Positions 16,689 through 24,460 of a stretch of 64,000 bases of DNA are shown in pieces. The translations under genes were made by a program, and so were the position numbers. Positions within the stretch are counted from its first letter, which is position 1; each line of letters starts with the position of its first letter. The notes beneath the pieces were generated by a model, which worked only from the letters and a program-made list of their open reading frames with translations, had not been told where the DNA came from and searched no databases. Source of the stretch: Pseudomonas sp. ICMP22404 (lineage in GTDB: Bacteria; Pseudomonadota; Gammaproteobacteria; Pseudomonadales; Pseudomonadaceae); contig NZ_VCNG01000019.1 of NCBI RefSeq assembly GCF_006227205.1, forward strand, positions 62,001-126,000. The letters run 5' to 3'.

Positions 16689-17411
16689 TCAGCCGGCCTG
16701 CAATTGGCTGTCCATCGCCGCGATGCACGTCTGCATCTGTTCTCGGCACTGGGCGATGAGGCGGGGCATGTCGTCCAGGGTCAGACCTTGCGTAGGAATC
16801 GCCGGCAGTGACTGTATGAGAATGTCACCGCTGTGCCAACGGTTCAGGCGCATGTGCTTGATGTAGCGGCTGACGCACACCGGAACAATCGGCACCCCGG
16901 CGGCGATCGCCATCTGAAAGGCGCCTTTCTTGAACGGCAGCAAATCCCCGCCAAGATTTCGGGTGCCTTCCGGGAACACCCAGATGGAGGTTTGTTCATG
17001 CTGCAACGTATGGGTCGTGGTCTGTATGGCGCGGCGCGCCTTGATCGCATTGCTCCGGTCGATCAACACGTTACCCGCCAGCCAGAACAACTGCCCGAAC
17101 AGCGGTACCCACTTCAGGCTCTTCTTGCCGATGCACACGGTGCGGTGGGGCACCACGTTGCCGAACACGAACAGGTCATAGTTGGATTGGTGATTGGCAA
17201 TGATCACGCAGCTCTGGGGTTTATCCCGCAGCGTATCGACATCGGCCATGACCCGTAGACCCAGAATCCACATGGCGGGCCGCGCATACAACCTTGCGCA
17301 TAAACGGCTGTTGTCCGGGTTGAAGGGCCGGCACAGCCCGAGGATCATACCCAGCACACCTGCGACGAGAAAGTGCAGAGCCATCAACGACATACGCAGT
17401 ACGAACAACAT
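16689..17411 (-). CDS. plsC: 1-acyl-sn-glycerol-3-phosphate acyltransferase
   Basis: The 240-residue membrane enzyme has an N-terminal hydrophobic helix and the four acyltransferase blocks, including the catalytic HX4D motif in IANHQSNYDLFVFG (about residue 75) and the phosphate-binding FPEGTRN (about residue 147). It transfers a second acyl chain to lysophosphatidic acid in phospholipid synthesis at the inner membrane. Pseudomonas often has several PlsC paralogues, so this may be a secondary copy. It is monocistronic. Confidence 0.9.
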   Translation of the reverse strand: MLFVLRMSLMALHFLVAGVLGMILGLCRPFNPDNSRLCARLYARPAMWILGLRVMADVDTLRDKPQSCVIIANHQSNYDLFVFGNVVPHRTVCIGKKSLKWVPLFGQLFWLAGNVLIDRSNAIKARRAIQTTTHTLQHEQTSIWVFPEGTRNLGGDLLPFKKGAFQMAIAAGVPIVPVCVSRYIKHMRLNRWHSGDILIQSLPAIPTQGLTLDDMPRLIAQCREQMQTCIAAMDSQLQAG

Positions 17412-17553
17412 CTACAGGCCCACCGGGACAAAAGGTGGCGCAGTGTACGAATGTGCACTGTTTTCGGCAATTGTCCCTACAGAGGGAGGAGATGGGCGAT
17501 GTTCGAGCGCATGTGTTCAACGGAGGGAGAGCCGCAGGCTAGAGGGCCTCGGC

Positions 17554-17648
17554 TTTTGTGGGAGCGAGCCTGCTCGCGATGGCAAAGGTACATTCAATAG
17601 ATACGTTGCTGATGTACCGCTATCGCGAGCAGGCTCGCTCCCACAAAA
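17554..17648. repeat. REP doublet (inverted pair)
   Basis: The GGGAGCGAGCCTGCTCGCGA core is present at both ends in opposite orientation. The outer TTTTGTGGG and CCCACAAAA bases extend the pairing. It sits just downstream of the crotonase gene. Confidence 0.9.
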
Positions 17649-17670
17649 GTGTGTCCTGGATAAACAGGGA

Positions 17671-18360
17671 TTAGCCCTGGTATTCCTGGTCCAGCAGGAT
17701 CGCCGTGTCCAGCGCTTCCAGCAATGCCTTGCGCACTTTCAACTTGGTGTTCTTGTGCGCCTTCATGTTGATTTTCTGCAACTGACGCGCCGCTTCCAGC
17801 GCCGCATCCCGCAGTTCCTGGGCCGCCACCACTTTATCGAGGAAGCCAGCGTCCACGGCGCTCTGCGGGTTGAACATCTCGCCATTGATGACCGAGCGAT
17901 GAAACGCGGATTTGCGCAAGCGATCACGGGCCAGCTCGATACCGGCGTGATGCATGGTCATGCCGATCTGCACTTCGTTCAGGCCAATGCTGAACGGCCC
18001 GTCCACACCGATGCGGTAGTCTGCCGAAAGCAGCAGGAATGCGCCTTTCGCCACGGCGTGGCCGGGGCAAGCGACAACGACGGGGAAGGGGTGTGACAAC
18101 AGGCGACGGGCCAGGGTCGAGCCGGCGGTGACCAGGCCTACCGCTTCCTTGGGGCCGGCCGTCATCACCTTCAAATCATAACCCCCCGACAAGATCCCCG
18201 GTTGCCCGGTGATGATCACGACTGCCCGATCTTCCGTCGCCTGATCCAGTGCAGCGTTGAACGCGGCAATGACGTCCGGTGAGATGGCATTGACCTTGCC
18301 GTTGTTCAAGGTCAGGGTCGCGATACCGTCTTCGAGATGGTAGGCAATCAGGTCGCTCAT
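17671..18360 (-). CDS. Crotonase/enoyl-CoA hydratase-family protein
   Basis: The 229-residue protein has the crotonase fold: LSGGYDLKVM is the first oxyanion-hole motif and AVAKGAFLLLSADYRIGVDG the second. The catalytic glutamates of true hydratases are not obvious (the first Glu position falls in KGAFLLL), so it may be a hydrolase or isomerase, or a divergent hydratase. I chose the ATG at 18360, which has AAGGAATG upstream, over a longer frame. The neighbouring genes give no pathway. Confidence 0.88.
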   Translation of the reverse strand: MSDLIAYHLEDGIATLTLNNGKVNAISPDVIAAFNAALDQATEDRAVVIITGQPGILSGGYDLKVMTAGPKEAVGLVTAGSTLARRLLSHPFPVVVACPGHAVAKGAFLLLSADYRIGVDGPFSIGLNEVQIGMTMHHAGIELARDRLRKSAFHRSVINGEMFNPQSAVDAGFLDKVVAAQELRDAALEAARQLQKINMKAHKNTKLKVRKALLEALDTAILLDQEYQG

Positions 18361-18600
18361 GACGCATTCCTTGTAAGAGAAGTGGCTCAAACGTTACCCA
18401 CCGTCGCGGATCAGGTAAAGCGTCATGACTGACTCACCGGTCAGCTCCGAGCCGTAATAACAGTCTGTCCCGCCCAGTCGGCCGTGTCTGCATCCGTGGA
18501 GCGGTGTACATGCCAACCCGGAGATTGGCCGGTTTGCCCTGTTCCGTCGCGTTTGAAATGCCGGAACACCTTAACCGCATGAAAATTCTGAAAAAAACCT

Positions 18601-18629
18601 TTGCCATCGGAAAGGCTTTCGACTACATT
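18601..18629 (+). promoter_or_regulatory. Sigma-70-type promoter of tRNA-Ser
   Basis: TTGCCA (18601-18606) and TACATT (18624-18629) are separated by exactly 17 bases, 38 bases upstream of the mature tRNA. This spacing and position fit the tRNA promoter. The 300 bases between the crotonase gene and the tRNA hold nothing else I can recognise. Confidence 0.6.
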
Positions 18630-18666
18630 AGCGCGCCTCGACAGACTGAACAGTTTGCCGAGACAC

Positions 18667-18756
18667 GGTGAAGTGTCCGAGTGGCTTAAGGAGCACGCCT
18701 GGAAAGTGTGTATACAGGAAACTGTATCGAGAGTTCGAATCTCTCCTTCACCGCCA
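18667..18756 (+). tRNA. tRNA-Ser(GGA)
   Basis: The acceptor stem GGTGAAG pairs with CTTCACC, followed by the discriminator G and an encoded CCA. A long variable arm and the GAGTTCGAATCTC T-arm identify a type II serine tRNA. The anticodon stem CACGC/GTGTG encloses loop CTGGAAA with anticodon GGA at 18701-18703, which reads UCC/UCU. The 3' end abuts phage-derived DNA, which suggests the tRNA has served as an integration site. Confidence 0.96.
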
Positions 18757-18770
18757 CATTCTGCAAACAC

Positions 18771-18815
18771 AAACCCCTGATTTTCCTAGAGAAAGTCGGG
18801 GGTTTGTGGTTTTTG
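18771..18815 (+). terminator. Intrinsic terminator after tRNA-Ser
   Basis: AAACCCC-TGATTTTC pairs with GAAAGTC-GGGGGTTT (18771-18803) and is followed by a T-rich tract (GTGGTTTTTGG). Confidence 0.85.
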
Positions 18816-18829
18816 GTGTCTGAAAAAAG

Positions 18830-19200
18830 GCCATATGGGACTGGAGGACCGTTTTCAAAGCCACGCAGGTGAGGGCATATTCATGCTCAAAACTGGCTGC
18901 GCCGTGATAGCGCCAGCAGTCGCGGTCGGCGTTGGCTGGGATGTGGTCGCTGAATAGACCGGTTAGGACGACGCCGTTAACAAGTTGGCCGGAGGGACTG
19001 AATAGGATGACTTGTTCGTTTTCTGTCGGAGGGTTCCATTCGCGGTCGGCACCGGCTCGCAAAGCGATCCAGGGGAGCCATGCGGTGGTTAGGGTTCCGG
19101 TTTTCACTCGTACACGTGGGGGCTTCATCTGGACGACTGCGATGGTGCCGTAGCGGATGAGGTTTTCGATCAGGCGGGTGAGGGTGGGTAGGTCGTTCAT
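18830..19200 (-). pseudogene. Phage baseplate assembly protein V, truncated remnant
   Basis: The N-terminal part, starting MNDLPTLTRLIENLIRYGTI at 19200, matches tail-baseplate gpV proteins, including the conserved VRVKTGTLTTAWLPWIALRAG and ENEQVILFSPSGQLVNGVVL segments. After about residue 115 the sequence no longer looks like gpV, and the open frame runs on through the tRNA terminator into the tRNA 3' end (stop at 18748). The C-terminal half of the gene is therefore lost. It is a leftover of a P2-like or Mu-like tail cluster beside tRNA-Ser. Confidence 0.8.
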
Positions 19201-19489
19201 GAGCGCGATGGTGACGTTGCACGATCAGGCTCGCATCTAGAACAGCTTGTGTCGATAGAATTTACAGACGCTGAAATTAGACAGGAATCTTTCAGAAGAA
19301 ACAGGACCAAAAGTTCTGATAGTTAGTAATAAAACGTCTATAAATCTGTCATCTCTGACAGTGGATCGGATTATGAAATTCGATCAGTCTAACCAATAGC
19401 ACGTCATTCAGAGTCGTGTGCCTACGAGGCTTCCTGTCGGAAGTTGTATGTGAGTGTTTTACATTGTCTAGCGGACAAGGAGAGTTATC
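19201..19489. other. AT-rich intergenic region of the tRNA-Ser island
   Basis: No gene is recognised in these 289 bases. The base composition drops sharply in GC compared with the rest of the window. It probably contains the promoter of the ricin-fold gene. AAGGAGAG lies just before that gene's ATG. Confidence 0.5.
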
Positions 19490-19987
19490 ATGAAAGATGA
19501 AGAAGTTTCGACGGATTCTGAAAAGATACCGTTATACCCTCAAGCTGGACTCTACAAAATATACACAGCACTGAATTCCAGAATGCTTGTTGATATGTCG
19601 CTCACTGCAGATTCCAATGGGTATTATAATGTGAAGCTGTATCCTGATCGTAATGAAATCGAATCGACTTGGGCAATTATATACAATGTAGGAGGTCAGA
19701 ATGCCTTTAGTATTGTTAACGCCACGGACCAGTTTCGATATATTGGGTATCTTGGGCCAGGTTACTTGGCAGCTAATGGAGGTGGTGATAGTCGAAGTTA
19801 TTGGCATTTTCAGGAGGCGGGTGATGGGTTGTATTATATAGTAAATAGCTATAATTCAAACATTGTGGTGGATGTGAAGGGGAGTAATACAGCCGTTAAT
19901 ACAGATATCATTCCTTGGGAAAAGAAAGGGTCGTTAAACCAAAAATTCAGGCTGGTAAGAATAGGGGAATACCCTTGGTCGAGCTAA
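19490..19987 (+). CDS. Ricin-type beta-trefoil lectin-like protein
   Basis: The 165-residue protein has no signal peptide. It contains recurring beta-trefoil-like units: YKIYTALNSRMLVDMSL, then YIVNSYNSNIVVDVKGSNTA and a final KGSLNQKFRLV that resembles the QxW motif of ricin B folds. Such domains bind carbohydrates and occur in toxins and secreted hydrolases, but no toxic domain is fused here. The gene is markedly AT-rich (many ATA, AAT and TAT codons), unlike its neighbours, so it was probably acquired by transfer. AAGGAG lies 7 bases before the ATG. The exact role is unknown. Confidence 0.7.
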   Translation: MKDEEVSTDSEKIPLYPQAGLYKIYTALNSRMLVDMSLTADSNGYYNVKLYPDRNEIESTWAIIYNVGGQNAFSIVNATDQFRYIGYLGPGYLAANGGGDSRSYWHFQEAGDGLYYIVNSYNSNIVVDVKGSNTAVNTDIIPWEKKGSLNQKFRLVRIGEYPWSS

Positions 19988-20056
19988 TCATTGGGCATGG
20001 GTTTACGATAAATCTCAAGCGGCACCGCATTTGGTGCTGCTTGATCAGTAATTTGC

Positions 20057-20626
20057 TTAACCTGATATGATTATTGCTAGTAGTACCATCATGATCATAA
20101 TGCCCAGGGCAGTTGCAAGCAATGCGTTGACGCTTTTCAGTAATTGTTCGGTTGTTTTTATTAGTTGTTCAATGCGCGTCGTATTGTCTAACACCGCTTT
20201 CTCTAAGTTAACGCTCGTCATCGGGACGTTGGCGATAACGGATTCGTTGTCGCTCGAGGACTTATCAGCATGCAATGCAATAATGCTGCCGCCAGCGCCA
20301 GAGCAAGCTAACAACATCACTTGACCGACCACCTCGAAATGCTCGAGAGCGTCTTGTGGTGTCTGAGTTTTATCTACAAAGACAAAAAGGTATTTAGGGT
20401 AGATGAGTTGATATAAAACTCCAAATCCTATAAGGAATATTCCTTTTAATACTCGGTCTTGTTTCAGTTCGAGCAGAATAATGAAGCAAACAAATGTTCC
20501 TAGCATTGCTAGGTTTAAAGCGAGTCTGCGATGTTCGAAAAAGCCAGTGAGTGGAGATACGACGAACATGAATAAAATTGATGTTGTCAATAATGCGGTG
20601 AGGAGATAATTTGCCTTATTATTCAT
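20057..20626 (-). CDS. Four-helix membrane protein of unknown function
   Basis: The 189-residue protein has three N-terminal transmembrane helices (about residues 8-28, 36-52 and 60-80), a soluble, partly helical middle with a coiled-coil-like NTTRIEQLIKTTEQLLKSVN stretch, and a C-terminal transmembrane helix (LATALGIMIMMVLLAIII). It is AT-rich like the ricin-fold gene and faces it convergently. No family is recognised. The layout could suit a transporter accessory, an immunity protein or a stress-sensing protein; none is supported further. Confidence 0.65.
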   Translation of the reverse strand: MNNKANYLLTALLTTSILFMFVVSPLTGFFEHRRLALNLAMLGTFVCFIILLELKQDRVLKGIFLIGFGVLYQLIYPKYLFVFVDKTQTPQDALEHFEVVGQVMLLACSGAGGSIIALHADKSSSDNESVIANVPMTSVNLEKAVLDNTTRIEQLIKTTEQLLKSVNALLATALGIMIMMVLLAIIISG

Positions 20627-20843
20627 TACTGCGCAATCCTTGGCCTTTTATTGGGGTGTATTCTATTTGCTTGGGTGTGTTCTGTTAAAAAATGACGCAG
20701 GAATTAGATTCTCGAAGGCTCCAATTATAGACTGAGATGAATGGCACTTACTTAACCTTCTTCGGATGTCCATTCTTCCTGACCTCGGCCCTTGCTGATT
20801 GACGTGTTTTCATCAGCATGGGGCACGGCTTGGGTTTCGTTTA

Positions 20844-21019
20844 TGGCACGTGCTTCAATCCAGCTTGGGGCCGGACACACCGACGATCGCACCGACGGCG
20901 CGCTGGTGTTCACGGCGAGCAACCTGAACCAGCACTTCGCTGGGGCGGTCAAGCCCGGTGAGGAGCGCTACGAACTATGGCGCTTGCCGCTCAAGGGCGA
21001 GCAATCCAGTGCCAAGTGA
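20844..21019 (+). pseudogene. Gene fragment (C-terminal piece of an unidentified protein)
   Basis: A short open frame ends with HTDDRTDGALVFTASNLNQHF and YELWRLPLKGEQSS. It has normal Pseudomonas base composition, in contrast to the AT-rich genes before it. There is no ribosome-binding site, and the frame upstream is not conserved-looking, so it reads as the remaining 3' end of a truncated gene at the island's right border. The parent family was not recognised. Confidence 0.4.
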
Positions 21020-21098
21020 TACGCGGCGCCCCCGGTGGCATGGCTTGAGGGATGAAACTACTCTAGGACCCATTGCTCTCTGATTGGAAATGGAAAAA

Positions 21099-21575
21099 AT
21101 GAAAGGGATTTCGTTGACAGTTATTGCATTGACACTATTCATCGCCTGTTCGACCACCGTTCAAGCTGACGCGGCTTCGCTTAGCGAGGCACGTGTACTG
21201 GTCGCCCAGACCGGGTTGGGCAAGAAGCTCTCCTCCCTTGCGCTGTTGACGGCAAAGAGCACGACCACCTACGCGACGATCGCCGATAAGCTTGGTAACG
21301 CCAGTGCGAACAGTGCGGTATCCGACGAAATCAACGCGCTGTTGCCGCAATACCAGCCCAAGTGGGATGAAAGCCTTGCCAGAGCCTATGAGAAATCCTT
21401 CTCCGAAGAAGAATTGTCGTCGCTCGTTTCGCAAGGTCGCGCTTCACAATACGCGCCAGAAGTGAAAGAACGCCAAGCCGGAATAGGTCGCTACATGCAA
21501 GCCAATGCCCAACCCATCCTGGTTTCGCTCGTCTCCGATGCGCTCAAGGCAACCTTGTCCAAATATGTTCAGTAA
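21099..21575 (+). CDS. Secreted DUF2059-like protein
   Basis: I chose the ATG at 21099, which gives a signal peptide (MKGISLTVIALTLFIACSTT, cleavage near VQADA); ATG and TTG codons 9 and 15 bases earlier are alternatives. The mature protein is helical, with YEKSFSEEELSSLVSQGRA near the C-terminal third as in DUF2059 proteins. It is predicted to be periplasmic. Function unknown. Confidence 0.7.
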   Translation: MKGISLTVIALTLFIACSTTVQADAASLSEARVLVAQTGLGKKLSSLALLTAKSTTTYATIADKLGNASANSAVSDEINALLPQYQPKWDESLARAYEKSFSEEELSSLVSQGRASQYAPEVKERQAGIGRYMQANAQPILVSLVSDALKATLSKYVQ

Positions 21576-21669
21576 TAGGCCGCGAAGCGATCTCGGTTCC
21601 TGCGAGTTTGCCGGACAGCATCAGGCAAGCTCGCAGCAGCATCGAGCAAAAGCTTCCGGGCGCGTGCCG

Positions 21670-21688
21670 TTAAGGTTCTCCTGAGATT
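21670..21688 (+). promoter_or_regulatory. Possible response-regulator direct repeat
   Basis: TTAAGGTT-CTC-CTGAGATT is an imperfect 11-bp-spaced direct repeat of the kind bound by OmpR-class regulators such as PmrA or ColR. It lies 22 bases before the NTF2-like gene. A near copy occurs at 1500-1518. The assignment rests on pattern only. Confidence 0.3.
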
Positions 21689-21709
21689 CATTCACTGCAG
21701 GAGAACATC

Positions 21710-22210
21710 ATGGGCCCACGGATAAGTTTGGCGCTGCGTTTTCAGGCTGTTGCACTGTGCCTGGCATTGTCGATCAGTGCTGTTTCGGCTGCGCAAACAT
21801 CGACCCAGCGCACCAATACGCACTTGGTACGCGAGGCTTTCACGAATTGGCAGCAAGGCAAAGGTACGGTATTCGATCTGCTGGCGCCTGATGCCAAATG
21901 GATCGTCGCCGGATCCAGCCCGGTTTCAGCGGTATACAACAGCAAGGCGCAGTTGATGGAGCAGGCCGTACGCCCCATCAGTGCCCGGTTGGCAACGCCT
22001 ATTTCTCCCAATGTCCAGAGCATTATTGCCGAGGGCGATGTGGTGGTCGTGCTCTGGAAAGGGGACGCCACCGCTCGGGATCGTAAACCCTATAACAATA
22101 CCTACCTGTGGCACATGACGTTCAAGGAGGGGCAGGTCGTCGAGGTCAAGGCGTTCCTGGATACCTATGTGCTGAACGATCTCATGTTGCGTGTGCAACC
22201 TGCCCATTAG
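21710..22210 (+). CDS. Secreted NTF2-like (SnoaL-type) protein
   Basis: The 166-residue protein has a signal peptide (cleavage near VSAAQ-TS). It then shows the cone-shaped NTF2-like fold: LVREAFTNWQQGKGTVFDLLAPDAKW at the start and YNNTYLWHMTFKEGQVVEVKAFLDT near the end. Such proteins bind small ligands or act as isomerases or dehydratases. CAGGAGAACATC places a good ribosome-binding site before the ATG. The substrate is unknown. Confidence 0.8.
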   Translation: MGPRISLALRFQAVALCLALSISAVSAAQTSTQRTNTHLVREAFTNWQQGKGTVFDLLAPDAKWIVAGSSPVSAVYNSKAQLMEQAVRPISARLATPISPNVQSIIAEGDVVVVLWKGDATARDRKPYNNTYLWHMTFKEGQVVEVKAFLDTYVLNDLMLRVQPAH

Positions 22211-22302
22211 CATCGCTCCAATCGGCTAAGCTCGACTCAGAACAAAAGAACTGATGAATGGTCTGTTGAGTGGCCTAAGTTCAACCCACCTGAGGTAGCG
22301 CA

Positions 22303-22530
22303 ATGAGCCTGATCGATTGTCCTGAGTGCTCTTCCCGTATTTCCGACAAGGCATACGCTTGTCCTCAATGCGGCAACCCCTTTCGCGAGCCGAGTTTCCG
22401 CCTGACGGAGAAAAACGTCGGGCAGATTGCCGGGGTGACCGGGGTCTGGCTGACCGCGCCGTGGATTGCACGCATGGTGTTCGGCGTGGTGCTGGTGATA
22501 GCAGTGGCGGCGGTGTTGATTCTGCGCTGA
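22303..22530 (+). CDS. Small zinc-ribbon membrane protein
   Basis: The 75-residue protein has a zinc ribbon at the N-terminus (CPECSSRISDKAYACPQCGNP, four cysteines) and a single transmembrane helix at the C-terminus (MVFGVVLVIAVAAVLILR). It is probably anchored in the inner membrane with the ribbon in the cytoplasm. A palindromic terminator follows the gene. No function can be assigned. Confidence 0.7.
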   Translation: MSLIDCPECSSRISDKAYACPQCGNPFREPSFRLTEKNVGQIAGVTGVWLTAPWIARMVFGVVLVIAVAAVLILR

Positions 22531-22556
22531 TGCATAGGGCGATTCGGAGCTCTTGT

Positions 22557-22588
22557 GCAAACGGCTCGTTGAATAACGAGCCGTTTGC
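22557..22588. terminator. Perfect palindromic hairpin between convergent genes
   Basis: GCAAACGGCTCGTT and AACGAGCCGTTTGC form a 14-bp perfect stem with a GAAT loop. It could end transcription of the zinc-ribbon gene and of the convergent cupin gene. Confidence 0.75.
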
Positions 22589-22620
22589 ACTATGCCTTGG
22601 CGGTGATGGGTTTGCCCCAC

Positions 22621-23007
22621 TCAGCCGCTGGTCACCACCGTGAACTTGCGGCTGAACTCCAGCACTTCACACACACCGGTATGACCTGCCGGAACGGACA
22701 CCGCATCACCGGCCTTCATCTCGAAGCGTTCACCGGTGTCCAGGGTAATGGCGATGTGGCCTTCGATCAGCACGAAGGCTTCATCGTTGTCGAAACGCCA
22801 ATCAAACTTCGAAGGTTGCGAAGTGAAAAACGCCACGGCCTTGTAGGGCGTTTTTACACCGACAGTCCGTAGAAGCTTCATCCGGGTGTCAGGGTTGCCT
22901 TCGATCACATCCTTCCCCAATGGGTATTCGAGCCAGCCGTCGGGAGTGTCCAGCGATGCGAGGGCTACGGAGTCGACGGGATTGGGCAGGGTGGGGCGAG
23001 TTGTCAT
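22621..23007 (-). CDS. Cupin-domain protein
   Basis: The 128-residue single-domain cupin has motif 1-like FDWRFDNDEAFVLIEGHIAI and motif 2-like GDAVSVPAGHTGVCEV; the first metal-binding His pair is partly replaced by Asp/Asn. I chose the ATG at 23007, next to the divergent TetR gene; the longer frame upstream overlaps the operators. It may be an enzyme or small-molecule binder of the EutQ/DUF861 type, controlled by the neighbouring TetR protein. Confidence 0.8.
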   Translation of the reverse strand: MTTRPTLPNPVDSVALASLDTPDGWLEYPLGKDVIEGNPDTRMKLLRTVGVKTPYKAVAFFTSQPSKFDWRFDNDEAFVLIEGHIAITLDTGERFEMKAGDAVSVPAGHTGVCEVLEFSRKFTVVTSG

Positions 23008-23044
23008 TTTTCTTGTACCTCGTACCGAAAGGGTTGGATAGCGT

Positions 23045-23062
23045 CTATGACAGATGGCATAG
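23045..23062. promoter_or_regulatory. TetR operator 1
   Basis: CTATGACAGATGGCATAG is an 18-bp near-perfect palindrome with half-sites CTATGnCA and TGnCATAG. It lies between the divergent cupin and TetR genes. Confidence 0.7.
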
Positions 23063-23084
23063 TCGAGATCGAGGCTACACCACA

Positions 23085-23102
23085 ATATGACGGATGACAT
23101 AG
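23085..23102. promoter_or_regulatory. TetR operator 2
   Basis: ATATGACGGATGACATAG repeats operator 1 with a few changes, centred exactly 40 bp away, or about four helical turns. It ends 7 bases before the TetR start codon, so binding would block its transcription. Confidence 0.7.
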
Positions 23103-23108
23103 TTTTTT

Positions 23109-23717
23109 ATGAGTTCTTCCACGCGTGACCGAATGATTGAGGGGGCGGCGGATCTCTTGCGCCGCAAAGGCATGACTGCGACGAGCATGCGTGAGGTGGT
23201 TCGGCACTCTCAGACACCGCGCGGATCCATCGCTCATCATTTTCCTGGTGGTAAGCGTCAGTTGCTTGAAGCCGCGGTCGACTATGCCGGTCGTGAGGTC
23301 AGCGAGCCGCTGACACTGCTGCTGGGCAAATATGGTCCGGTGAAAGGCATGGAGCTATTCGTTGGGCAATGGCGCAAGACCCTCGAAGAGTCGGCTTTCC
23401 AGGCTGGCTGTGCGGTATTGGCCGTGTCGGTGGAGCAGTACGTGTCCGAACAGCGCGGCGAGTCTGCACCTGAACTGGAACTCCAGATTCAGCAGCAGCT
23501 CCTGGATCGAGCCGAAGCCATTTTCGGGCAATGGCGAGAGATCGTCGCCGAGGCACTGCAATTGGCGGGCGTGGCTGAGGTGCGTGCCCACAGCCTGGCA
23601 TTATTGGCGATTGCTTCCATCGAGGGCTCGGTGGCCCTGTGCCGAGCCGCACGCAGCTCGACACCGCTGGAGCTTATCTGGCAAGAACTGAAGCTAAGCT
23701 TCGAACGGGAACTCTAA
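23109..23717 (+). CDS. TetR-family transcriptional regulator (LmrA/YxaF-like)
   Basis: The 202-residue repressor has an N-terminal helix-turn-helix (MTATSMREVVRHSQTPRGSI, about residues 21-41) of the LmrA/YxaF subgroup, in which a GS-containing recognition helix is typical. The C-terminal ligand domain is all-helical. The ATG at 23109 has no clear Shine-Dalgarno sequence because it directly follows operator 2, so the mRNA may be near-leaderless. It is divergent from the cupin gene and probably controls both. Confidence 0.9.
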   Translation: MSSSTRDRMIEGAADLLRRKGMTATSMREVVRHSQTPRGSIAHHFPGGKRQLLEAAVDYAGREVSEPLTLLLGKYGPVKGMELFVGQWRKTLEESAFQAGCAVLAVSVEQYVSEQRGESAPELELQIQQQLLDRAEAIFGQWREIVAEALQLAGVAEVRAHSLALLAIASIEGSVALCRAARSSTPLELIWQELKLSFEREL

Positions 23718-23734
23718 GCGCTGACCCTGGCGAG

Positions 23735-24289
23735 CTACAGCTGGCGTAAACCACGCTCGGTCACGGCATCGATATAACTCGGATCACCATAGATCCGGGC
23801 CAACAGGATCGCGCCCTCGAAATCGGCCACCAATTGTCGCGCCAGGCTCTGTGCTTCGGCCTGGCTATAGGCCGCGCGATAGAGCTCGGTAAACGCCGCG
23901 GTCCAGTCATCCAGGAAGCGTCGGATTGGCGCCATGAGCTCCACCTTTCCATACGTGGCATCGACCGCGATGACGCCCATCAGGCAGCCAATCGAATCCT
24001 CCTGGAACAGCCGCTTGGCTTTGCGCCCCATCCGAGTGAGGCGTTCCTGCGCAGACAGGTCCTCATCGAAGGCAATGCTGAACAGCGACTGTTTCAAGCC
24101 TTCATGGGTCCAGTCCAGCACATCCCGCAACAGCGCTTCCTTGTTGGGGTAGTGGTGGTAGAAAGACGCCTTGGTCAGACCGCACGCGGACGACAGCTCA
24201 TCCATGGTGGTGCCATGGTAGCCGAGGCGCTTGAAGGTATTGGCACAGCGCAGCAGAAGCTCATCGCGTGGGATTTTCGGTGGGCGCAC
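23735..24289 (-). CDS. TetR-family transcriptional regulator
   Basis: The 184-residue repressor has a typical AcrR-type helix-turn-helix (TTMDELSSACGLTKASFYHHYPNKEALL, about residues 27-54) and a C-terminal helical domain. It is transcribed divergently from the crotonase gene at 24461 and shares a 171-bp intergenic region that holds an ACCGA-type palindrome. It is likely the repressor of that crotonase/hydrolase pair. The ligand may be an acyl-CoA, but this is inferred. Confidence 0.9.
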   Translation of the reverse strand: MRPPKIPRDELLLRCANTFKRLGYHGTTMDELSSACGLTKASFYHHYPNKEALLRDVLDWTHEGLKQSLFSIAFDEDLSAQERLTRMGRKAKRLFQEDSIGCLMGVIAVDATYGKVELMAPIRRFLDDWTAAFTELYRAAYSQAEAQSLARQLVADFEGAILLARIYGDPSYIDAVTERGLRQL

Positions 24290-24385
24290 AGGTTACTCCT
24301 GCCATTAATCATGCAAATTGATTCTACGTCATAAGCCTGGGGCCCTCAATTTGACGGTTACCGAATGTTTGTTTAGGTTTGAAAA

Positions 24386-24399
24386 ACCGAACGCTCGGT
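24386..24399. promoter_or_regulatory. Probable TetR operator of the crotonase operon
   Basis: ACCGA-ACGC-TCGGT is a perfect inverted repeat of the class often bound by TetR/AcrR-type repressors. It lies 62 bases before the crotonase start. A related half-site, TACCGAATGTTTG, occurs about 25 bases upstream. Confidence 0.6.
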
Positions 24400-24460
24400 A
24401 AGTAATGAAAATAGGCCTGAATCTTTCAGGCTCACCCTCATGAAGCCAGGAGAATTTTCC

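Noticed and set aside
20752..20952. A minus-strand frame opposite the gene fragment at the right edge of the tRNA island
   Set aside because: It has no recognisable motif and lies opposite sequence that looks like a decayed gene end.
18667..21060. A complete prophage or integrative element with att sites
   Set aside because: I looked for a second copy of the tRNA 3' end downstream and for an integrase gene and saw neither. Only a truncated tail gene is left.
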